A DNA stretch of 64,000 nt, from positions 248,001 through 312,000 of the forward strand of contig JACJYO010000002.1 of NCBI GenBank assembly GCA_020636075.1, written 5' to 3'. Each line of letters opens with the position of its first letter. The first letter of the stretch is position 1. The notes under the pieces were generated by a model. That model did not search any database. It was not told the origin of the DNA and worked only from the letters and a program-made list of their open reading frames with translations. Position numbers and translations under genes: made by a program. Of the stretch, positions 9,516-16,028 are shown piece by piece. This DNA is from Lewinellaceae bacterium (GTDB lineage: Bacteria; Bacteroidota; Bacteroidia; Chitinophagales; Saprospiraceae).

Positions 9516-12131
9516 CTATTCTATTTTATAAGCGCAAACAGTATTTCTATTTCCCGCAATTAACAAAAACAGCTGCCGTGTACCGTCCGGAATCAGGCTT
9601 AGGCAAAATGGTGTAGTACCCGCTAATGGAAACCCCGGATAAATTGTCCCTTTTTCACCATCGATTAAATATAATTGTCGTTTTTCCAGATTTATCGCAC
9701 CCAGTTTGCCACAACAGCCCGAGTAGAATAGAGTATCTGCGGGCACAGGCAATTTCAAGATGTTTTTTTGCTCAAAGTGTTGATCCTCATAGCCTTCAAT
9801 AATTAGCTGGTCGCCAAACAGCGTAGCATAATCTTTCCGTGGATCGCCGAAAATCTGTTCCAATACCATGCAGGAGGAATTCGCCTCTTTTCCAGTTCCA
9901 AGGTTTAACACAAAAGTCTTTCCGGTGAGGTTGCAGACGTATGCGCGTCCACTGGCGCTAGTACAGACGATTCGAGGGGTTTCTGATTCCGCATCAAACT
10001 GGGGCGGCGTTATTGAAAAATTACCCTCGAACTGCAACGATGCAAAATGTTCCGTTCCATTTCGATTGAAAACCGATAGCTGGCCGCTCAGGCTTAATAC
10101 AGCCAGATAGTCTTTCGTGCCGTGTTTGAAATGGATCAGAGGGTGCTTTATTCGCCCCGCTCCCGATTTGGGGTTCCACCCCGGTAGCGGCCGCCCAAAT
10201 TGATCAAAACCATAAAGATTGCCGTTTTGGCAAGCAATGAAAAAGGCGTAATTCTGATCGCCATCAAAATCAATGAGTGTTAAACCATTGATCGCAGGCG
10301 ATTGAAGTCGCAATGGATACCCGGTCAGTGGTTGCCCCTCATCATCCAATATCCAAATGGCATCAGCCGTGTTGAACAGATAACAATTCCTGCCATTTTT
10401 ATAATAATCAATGCCAAGGATGGCAGACTGAATAGGCCAATCAAGCTGCTTCCGCCATAGGATATTGCCATTCGTATTCAGTCGATATAATTGCAGCTGA
10501 TTGTCTTGAATCAAAATTGCCGGTGCGTTCTCTTCTGCCGCATCTGCTACGAAAAAAGGCGCCGTGATAGCATCTGCTGCTAATGGGGTTTTCCATAAAA
10601 TACCAACGTGAGTAGGCGTTTTGCTGGGAACGACCGTGGCAATGTCGCTGACAAACAAGTTGTCGTTTTTGAACCCAATGTCCAGGGCATGCATGCCGCT
10701 TGCTGCCAGGTTTGTCAGATCGTGCTGATTTTCGGTTATCCATTCCGGGTGAAAAAATTGTCGGATCAGCTGTGGCAAGTACGCTGCATTGAAGTAGCAA
10801 AACCCATTTCCCTTGCCGGCTAATTGCTGGTTTAACAGTAAAAAATCCGGCGCGTTGTTCAATGTCTGGCTGACAATATATTTGTCAATCACTAATTCTA
10901 AGGCTGACGGACTGGCGGCAAAAACCATGTAGTTGTGAATTTGTGCACAAACCGGATTCGCAAATTTCTCCTGTTGTGTCCCGACCAATGGCCCCAAAAT
11001 CGACTGGCTCAGAAATTGCCGGATTTCATACGTTTGGTAGTCATACTTTTTCAGTGCCCCTGTCTGGGCGCCGTAAGCATCCAGATACCGATTGGCAAGG
11101 CCAACATCCCGAACGGAGAACACGAGGAATTGATCGTCCTTCAAATCCGGCGAAAACGGCTCTCCAACTACGTAAGCAAATTCATTTCCAGCCCACGGCA
11201 AAATATATTTTTGAAAATCGGTCGCAGGGCCTTCGTTCGAAAAGTATTGCCCGAATGTCGAATTGTCCTTAAAAGTTGCCCATAATGCCAAGGCCGTATT
11301 GTCCGGAAGGATTGCAGACAGACCTTCCGAATTCCATCGATCATTTGCTAATCCTGCCAATGGCTGATTTAAGGTTCCGCTCAAATTCCACTTTTGCCCA
11401 TGCCGATAGATTGTCAGGCAATTAAATGGTGCTGAGAGTCGGCTGGGCAGATCGTGCCAAACGGATTTGAAAATGGAACTGCTGCGTTCGGCAAGTACAC
11501 TGGGGCGCAAGCTGACTTGCAGGTTGGCTTCCGGAAATCTGGCATTTTTCAGCCACCAGGTATCACGGTCATCCAACTGGATCAGGGCGTCTTCAACAAG
11601 ATACGAAAACCGCGAAAGCAGCAGGAGATTGCGCTGGGTTGCCAAAACCAATCTTCGGGAGTCTGAAAATTGGACGGAGCATACTGCGTGGCCTTTAAAT
11701 TTTGAAACAGAAATATTGTTAGCCGGATCAAAATCGGCTATCAGTTTATCCAGATCAATTTCCTGCCCCAAATCAACAAGCAAAAGCGGATGCAAACTGT
11801 CGACCGCCTGCAAACTGAATGCAGCAGCTAAGGCAGGGGCTTCCGATTCAACAAGGGGTAGTTTTTTCTGCTGGAAAACCTGTTCTGCAAGGGAAATATC
11901 GCGGCGCAAAATTTGAATAACCATGAGTTGCGTAACCCAGTCCGGCAAGTCGGCGTCTGATTTGAATGCCCCGGGATTTTGGGCCGTCAAGACAAGTGCC
12001 GTTTGCGAAGGCACGGCTTCTAAAATATGGTAAGGCCTGCGCAACCAGATTACCCAGCTAAAAAGAACAATTAACAAGCCGATCGCTATTGTCGGAATGT
12101 GCCATTTTTTATACCTGGAAAATTTATTCAT
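9516..12131 (-). CDS. DUF3352-type membrane-anchored protein with C-terminal beta-propeller-like half
   Basis: 871 residues. One transmembrane helix lies at about 12-30 (IAIGLLIVLFSWVIWL) with a short basic cytoplasmic tail, so the bulk is periplasmic. The first part up to about residue 560 resembles DUF3352 proteins of Bacteroidota (VPSQTALVLTAQNP ... FLVFSVRD ... PSALELVIDKYI). The last 300 residues contain repeated beta-propeller-like strands with patterns such as LIDFDGDQNYAFF, GNLYGFDQFGRPLPGW and LSVFNRNGTEHF, as in VCBS/PQQ-like propellers. No enzyme motif is recognised. The genes on both sides are transcribed separately. The 190 bases after its stop hold no gene and no clear terminator. 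Function unknown. Confidence 0.75.
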   Translation of the reverse strand: MNKFSRYKKWHIPTIAIGLLIVLFSWVIWLRRPYHILEAVPSQTALVLTAQNPGAFKSDADLPDWVTQLMVIQILRRDISLAEQVFQQKKLPLVESEAPALAAAFSLQAVDSLHPLLLVDLGQEIDLDKLIADFDPANNISVSKFKGHAVCSVQFSDSRRLVLATQRNLLLLSRFSYLVEDALIQLDDRDTWWLKNARFPEANLQVSLRPSVLAERSSSIFKSVWHDLPSRLSAPFNCLTIYRHGQKWNLSGTLNQPLAGLANDRWNSEGLSAILPDNTALALWATFKDNSTFGQYFSNEGPATDFQKYILPWAGNEFAYVVGEPFSPDLKDDQFLVFSVRDVGLANRYLDAYGAQTGALKKYDYQTYEIRQFLSQSILGPLVGTQQEKFANPVCAQIHNYMVFAASPSALELVIDKYIVSQTLNNAPDFLLLNQQLAGKGNGFCYFNAAYLPQLIRQFFHPEWITENQHDLTNLAASGMHALDIGFKNDNLFVSDIATVVPSKTPTHVGILWKTPLAADAITAPFFVADAAEENAPAILIQDNQLQLYRLNTNGNILWRKQLDWPIQSAILGIDYYKNGRNCYLFNTADAIWILDDEGQPLTGYPLRLQSPAINGLTLIDFDGDQNYAFFIACQNGNLYGFDQFGRPLPGWNPKSGAGRIKHPLIHFKHGTKDYLAVLSLSGQLSVFNRNGTEHFASLQFEGNFSITPPQFDAESETPRIVCTSASGRAYVCNLTGKTFVLNLGTGKEANSSCMVLEQIFGDPRKDYATLFGDQLIIEGYEDQHFEQKNILKLPVPADTLFYSGCCGKLGAINLEKRQLYLIDGEKGTIYPGFPLAGTTPFCLSLIPDGTRQLFLLIAGNRNTVCAYKIE

Positions 12132-12303
12132 CGGAGTATTCGGGAAAAGGGCGTTTATGCAGAATTTGCCGCCTGTTGGATACCGAATCGTTTTCGGAGT
12201 TCCTTCCAGACAAAAACACGAAGGTTAATGGGTTTAAAATGCAATGCCAAAATACTTCGCCGCTGTATAAAACCAAGCCTTTTGCAGATCTAGTCGATAA
12301 AAT

Positions 12304-12720
12304 ATGAATCATCAACGCATGCAAACAAATCTTTTTCAGTGGACAGCTGCCTTGGGCGCAACGGCTGTAATTATTGGCGCTTTCGGCGCACATGGGCTAA
12401 AACCGCACTTATCCCCCTATCAATTGGAAATTTTTGAAAAAGGCGTACAATACCAATTTGTACATACGCTGGCCTTATTCGGAACGGCATTACTCTTGAG
12501 TCAGCAGGTGACCAACAACCTGCTGCGCTGGAGTGCAAGGTTTTTTATTGCCGGCATTTTTTTGTTCTCCGGCTCGCTGTATTTGTTGGCATGCCGTGAT
12601 TTGATTTCAGTGTCGGTAGCATGGGCAGGGCCGGTCACTCCATTGGGAGGGCTCTGTTTTATTGGGGGCTGGATAACGTTGCTCCTTGCCGCCAAACGGT
12701 TTCAGACCGAATCGGTTTGA
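12304..12720 (+). CDS. DUF423 family inner-membrane protein
   Basis: 138 residues with four predicted membrane helices. The beginning of helix one, GATAVIIGAFGAHGLK, and the following YQLEIFEKGVQYQFVHTLALF are the signature of the DUF423 (YgdD/YwdK) family, small conserved membrane proteins of unknown function. Length is typical. ATG 12304 is followed by a short hydrophilic N-terminus before the first helix; a later ATG at 12319 would also serve. It stands alone, divergent from the DUF3352 gene and convergent with the metalloprotease gene. Confidence 0.85.
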   Translation: MNHQRMQTNLFQWTAALGATAVIIGAFGAHGLKPHLSPYQLEIFEKGVQYQFVHTLALFGTALLLSQQVTNNLLRWSARFFIAGIFLFSGSLYLLACRDLISVSVAWAGPVTPLGGLCFIGGWITLLLAAKRFQTESV

Positions 12721-12725
12721 AAATA

Positions 12726-12763
12726 AATTGGGAAGGCAAGTCTGCAGACCGGCCTTCCCAATT
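12726..12763. terminator. Inverted repeat between convergent genes, probable bidirectional terminator
   Basis: Perfect 12-bp arms (AATTGGGAAGGC and GCCTTCCCAATT) flank a 14-base loop that itself contains the palindrome GTCTGCAGAC. It sits exactly between the stops of two convergent genes. There is no long T-run on either side, so termination efficiency is uncertain. Confidence 0.6.
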
Positions 12764-12783
12764 ATAACGTTTCTCGGTTTTGC

Positions 12784-14331
12784 TTACTTTAAGACGGAAA
12801 GTTTGCGAACAGCCTGTCCTTCCCGGGTTTGCAACATGACCATGTACAAACCGTTGCCCAGCTTAGATAGCGGGACTTCAATTTTGTTGTCGCCATTTTC
12901 AAAATGCACCTTTGGAAGATTCAGAACCTCCTGACCGGTAGTTGTAAATACCCGGATATTGGCATCAAATGATTGCTCCGCCTGCACGAAAAGGTTAGCA
13001 TTTCCACCATTTCGAACCGGATTGGGTGCTATTTGCCAGGCGGTCAATCCTTCAATATCCCGAACTGCGGAAGTTCCCGGCGTTTTCAACGTGCGTTGGC
13101 GGACTGCGGCACATGTGACATACTCGTTGATCGGGCGAACACGCCAATAATATGTTCTGTTTGGCAGCAGCGTAGTAACCAATTTAGAATTGGAATTTAC
13201 CATGAAACTCTGGGCATAGGGAGTAGCATAAGTGCTTACAAAATCAAACTCCAGCAAATACCAGGTAGCTTCCGGCAAATCTTGCCATTCAACTAACACT
13301 TCATCATAATAAGGCACCGTGGCGCCTGAACCAGGCGAAACAAGTAAATCAGTCGGTGTATTGATTTCCTCCGACGGTGGCGTATAATTATTGTCCAGAT
13401 AATTGCGCGCCGAAGAGTTGAGGTCTGCCATCATGACACTTTTCTGCTGATTGGTGAACACGTAGTTGCTGCAATCATTAAAATAGCCCATCATGTTGTT
13501 TGCCATAGGTACCACATCTACATTGCCTGGATCTTTTGCACCACCATTATAACTACAGCTACTGGCATAAAGCCCAAAATTATAATCGGGTGGCGTGTCG
13601 CAAATTTTATCCGCTGCAGTATTGCAATTAGACCCACTCATGCGTTCGGTAGGAACGTTGCCCGGGGAGACCGAAGGAGCAATTGGCCAGGTGGGATCGC
13701 TCGAATCGAAGGGATTACTTTCCCAGCCAAAAAAGGTGTGATCCAGGCTAAAAAAGTGGCCGATTTCGTGGGGCAAGACAGCGTTGTTCGTAGCGCCGCT
13801 GATCTGGTCTCTGCGGCTTACGACCCAATCGCGCGGATTAGAATAATACGCCTGGGTTATCCCCGGGTTGTTGTTCCCCGACACTGCTTCATCAACGATA
13901 TAAACATTCAGCGCATTAGGGTGGCGATTTGTCTGCATCGTAAACCAGCCATCCTGATTACTGTAAACGTTCGTTGCGTTGATGGAATAATTGAAAATGG
14001 TGTTTTGTGTGGGGTGCACGCTCAGGTAGAAGCGGATATCTGCTGTTGAAAACGCTTCATTTAGTGCGCATAACTGATCGAGCACCAGGCGTTCCTTAAC
14101 TTTTCCAGCCCCGTTTGCATCACCTACGAGATGAAAATATACCGGAACGTACTGGACGGCACCGCGATCTGTTGCCCCACCAGCATTTGCTGTTTCTACA
14201 TTAGCTATTGTGCGGTGTTCGTACATAAGTTGGTCTTCTGTGCTGTTCCCGCAAACACCCCGCGATTGCTGGGCATATACTCCGGTGGCAAAAGCATAGC
14301 CAACTGCGAGCAATAACATAAATTTTTTCAT
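12784..14331 (-). CDS. Secreted M43-like zinc metalloprotease with T9SS sorting domain
   Basis: 515 residues from ATG 14331, which opens a standard signal peptide (MKKFMLLLAVGYAFATGVYAQ). The in-frame ATG at 14403 is rejected because a TAnnTTTG promoter box lies downstream of it at 14383-14390. The catalytic motif HEIGHFFSLDH gives the metzincin zinc ligands (HExxHxxxxxH), and MANNMMGYFNDC supplies the Met-turn, as in pappalysin/cytophagalysin proteases of family M43. The usual Gly of HExxHxxGxxH is Ser here. A fibronectin-III-like domain follows (SGATVPYYDEVLVEWQDLPE ... YYWRVRP), then a T9SS type A domain (NPVRNGGNANLF ... NGLYMVMLQTREGQAVRKLS). It should be secreted and hydrolyse external protein. 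Confidence 0.87.
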   Translation of the reverse strand: MKKFMLLLAVGYAFATGVYAQQSRGVCGNSTEDQLMYEHRTIANVETANAGGATDRGAVQYVPVYFHLVGDANGAGKVKERLVLDQLCALNEAFSTADIRFYLSVHPTQNTIFNYSINATNVYSNQDGWFTMQTNRHPNALNVYIVDEAVSGNNNPGITQAYYSNPRDWVVSRRDQISGATNNAVLPHEIGHFFSLDHTFFGWESNPFDSSDPTWPIAPSVSPGNVPTERMSGSNCNTAADKICDTPPDYNFGLYASSCSYNGGAKDPGNVDVVPMANNMMGYFNDCSNYVFTNQQKSVMMADLNSSARNYLDNNYTPPSEEINTPTDLLVSPGSGATVPYYDEVLVEWQDLPEATWYLLEFDFVSTYATPYAQSFMVNSNSKLVTTLLPNRTYYWRVRPINEYVTCAAVRQRTLKTPGTSAVRDIEGLTAWQIAPNPVRNGGNANLFVQAEQSFDANIRVFTTTGQEVLNLPKVHFENGDNKIEVPLSKLGNGLYMVMLQTREGQAVRKLSVLK

Positions 14332-14382
14332 ACCTTTTAGAAAGCTAGATTTGAATTCGTCTAATAAACACGAATGGTGACG

Positions 14383-14390
14383 CAAAGTTA
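14383..14390 (-). promoter_or_regulatory. Bacteroidota-type -7 promoter box for the metalloprotease gene
   Basis: Exact TAACTTTG on the minus strand followed by CGTC, 52 bases before ATG 14331. It matches the TAnnTTTG -7 element used by the primary sigma factor of Bacteroidota and supports the downstream start. Confidence 0.6.
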
Positions 14391-14597
14391 AGGAACCGTA
14401 CATTTCATGGCTTGTCCGGAACGGACATTTCTTTCTTCAAACTGAAAACAAACGGAACTACAGCCTTCAAAATGGGGTTATGGATTTGAAATAAAAAAAG
14501 CACCCAAAAAGAAACAATCTCCTGAATGTCCGCGTTATGTTGCCGATAATTTTGTCAAACTTAATTTACAAGTAACGATACCGAACATTATTTCATT

Positions 14598-14605
14598 TAA
14601 TTTTG
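14598..14605 (+). promoter_or_regulatory. Bacteroidota-type -7 promoter box for the kinase-like secreted protein
   Basis: Exact TAATTTTG followed by C, with the expected transcript start near 14612. It leaves a leader of about 11 bases if ATG 14623 is used or about 68 bases if ATG 14680 is used. Confidence 0.55.
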
Positions 14606-14622
14606 CTGAGCAATTCCAATTT

Positions 14623-15714
14623 ATGTGCATTACTCACCCAAATTTCCAATTCAAATTTACAGAATTAAATTCTGTTGCTATGGCTACAAATAAGAGAACC
14701 CACGCCTGTTTTTGCATCTCCATACTGTTTCTGTTTATTTCGCAATTCACTACAGCGCAGGAGCGGAGTTACCCCCAAACTATTTTTGAACTACTAACCA
14801 AAGAAGAAGGTGGAAAATTCACTTTGCAGACTGACCTGATCAGCATTACCGAAAACAGAAGAAAAGACGAGTATACCCCGGCAATCCTGACGGCTCCGAA
14901 CGGAAAATCGTATACGGTAAATATTCTTCCAAAAGGAAAATTCCGGCGTCAAAAGGCGGAGGTTCCCCCACTCAAAATCAAATTTCCCAAAAAAACACTT
15001 CGCGCAGATGGCCTGGACACCCTGAATGAGTTAAAGCTGATTTTACCATGTTTTGACTCCAGGGATGGCGACGAACTTTTGGCAAAGGAGTACCTGATTT
15101 ACAAAATGTTTGAGCATTTGACCTCAAACTGTGTGAAAGCGCGACTGATCCAGGTTGAGTTGCGCGACAGTCATGTGGGAAAAACCCGAAAATCAATGCT
15201 GGGGATTTTGGTTGAAGACAACGAAGAAACGGCAGCCCGATTGAACGGTGTGGAGGTGGAACAATACGGCATGCCAGTAGACAGCCTGCAACTGAACCAG
15301 GTTGCCTTGGTAGCGATGTTCCAGTACATGATCGGGAACACCGATTGGGACATCGCCATGCTTCGAAATGTTCGATTGATCCGGCCCAGACAGGGGGAAG
15401 GTGTATTGGTCATGCCATACGATTTTGATTTTTCAGGATTGGTGGGCGCGCCATATGCCAGTCCGGCATCGGAAAGTGGTTTGGAGAGTGTATTGGATCG
15501 CTTTCTGATGGCAAATGGCATTCCAAGAGCAGACCTGCGGCGCGCCGCCCAAACGTTGACAAGTGCAAAAGATGACCTGTACAACATTTGTCACTCGAAG
15601 TATCTGGCCAGGAGCACATCCAACGACCTGAAAAAGTACCTGGATACCTTCTTCGACAGTATTGATAAGAATTTTGATGTTCCTGTTCGGAAAAGCTTTG
15701 AATGGACCCGATAA
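14623..15714 (+). CDS. Secreted protein with kinase-like (CotH-type) motifs, function unknown
   Basis: 363 residues from ATG 14623, or 344 from ATG 14680, which gives a cleaner signal peptide (CFCISILFLFISQFTTAQ). The mature part contains LLAKEYLIYKMFEHLT, then FQYMIGNTDWDIAMLRN and, about 25 residues later, VMPYDFDFSGLVGAPYA. The spacing of the N-T-D and D-F-D elements recalls the catalytic loop and metal-binding Asp of atypical kinases such as CotH, which phosphorylates proteins outside the cytoplasm. This is inference from motif layout; I see no clear glycine-rich loop. The gene is monocistronic, with its own promoter box and the tRNA-Ser promoter right behind it. Confidence 0.6.
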   Translation: MCITHPNFQFKFTELNSVAMATNKRTHACFCISILFLFISQFTTAQERSYPQTIFELLTKEEGGKFTLQTDLISITENRRKDEYTPAILTAPNGKSYTVNILPKGKFRRQKAEVPPLKIKFPKKTLRADGLDTLNELKLILPCFDSRDGDELLAKEYLIYKMFEHLTSNCVKARLIQVELRDSHVGKTRKSMLGILVEDNEETAARLNGVEVEQYGMPVDSLQLNQVALVAMFQYMIGNTDWDIAMLRNVRLIRPRQGEGVLVMPYDFDFSGLVGAPYASPASESGLESVLDRFLMANGIPRADLRRAAQTLTSAKDDLYNICHSKYLARSTSNDLKKYLDTFFDSIDKNFDVPVRKSFEWTR

Positions 15715-15776
15715 TCCGCTGCGAGCAGAAAAAACAAACTTTGTGAAAATAGACTGGGCGCACATTTGTATTTTTT

Positions 15777-15784
15777 TACCTTTG
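15777..15784 (+). promoter_or_regulatory. -7 promoter box for tRNA-Ser
   Basis: TACCTTTG followed by CGCC, ending 10 bases before the mature tRNA 5' end. The geometry fits transcription starting a few bases upstream of the RNase P site. Confidence 0.7.
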
Positions 15785-15794
15785 CGCCCACTTC

Positions 15795-15882
15795 GGAGGA
15801 GTGGCAGAGCTGGTTGATTGCACCGGTCTTGAAAACCGGCGTGCCCGAAAGGGTACCGGGGGTTCGAATCCCTCCTCCTCCG
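15795..15882 (+). tRNA. tRNA-Ser, anticodon TGA
   Basis: Full cloverleaf of 88 bases. The acceptor stem GGAGGAG (15795-15801) pairs with CTCCTCC (15875-15881), discriminator G at 15882. The anticodon stem CCGGT/ACCGG encloses CTTGAAA, so the anticodon is TGA (15830-15832), reading UCA. A long variable arm (GTGCCCGAAAGGGTAC region) confirms the class II type expected of serine tRNA. The T loop TTCGAAT is at 15863-15869. The 3' CCA is not encoded. Confidence 0.97.
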
Positions 15883-15886
15883 CTGC

Positions 15887-15920
15887 ATCCGCCGTAGCTT
15901 TAGCAAAGGCGGATTTTTTT
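15887..15920 (+). terminator. Intrinsic terminator after tRNA-Ser, REP-like
   Basis: ATCCGCC (15887-15893) pairs with GGCGGAT (15908-15914), followed by seven T. It starts four bases after the tRNA. The loop GTAGCTTTAGCAAA and the GGCGGA arm look like a dispersed palindromic element rather than an ordinary one-off terminator. Confidence 0.8.
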
Positions 15921-15960
15921 ATCCCGGGTTTTTCGTGCACGAAAAACCCGGGATTTTTTT
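15921..15960 (+). terminator. Second, perfectly palindromic terminator in tandem
   Basis: Positions 15921-15954 are a perfect 34-base palindrome (arms beginning ATCCCGGGTTTTTCG), followed by T7. It abuts the first terminator, giving a tandem stop between tRNA-Ser and the haloperoxidase gene, whose own promoter box follows at 15988. Confidence 0.85.
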
Positions 15961-15987
15961 TATTATTCAAAGGCATCCACGCTTTCT

Positions 15988-15995
15988 TACCTTTG
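15988..15995 (+). promoter_or_regulatory. -7 promoter box for the haloperoxidase gene
   Basis: TACCTTTG at 15988-15995, predicting a transcript start near 16002 and a leader of about 27 bases before ATG 16029. It excludes the in-frame extension that runs back into the tRNA. Confidence 0.6.
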
Positions 15996-16028
15996 TTGGC
16001 TATTCTACTCACGCTTTATACCCGTTTT

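Noticed and set aside
15801..16028. N-terminal extension of the haloperoxidase frame back to 15801
   Set aside because: It would translate the tRNA-Ser and its terminators; the signal peptide begins at ATG 16029 after a promoter box.
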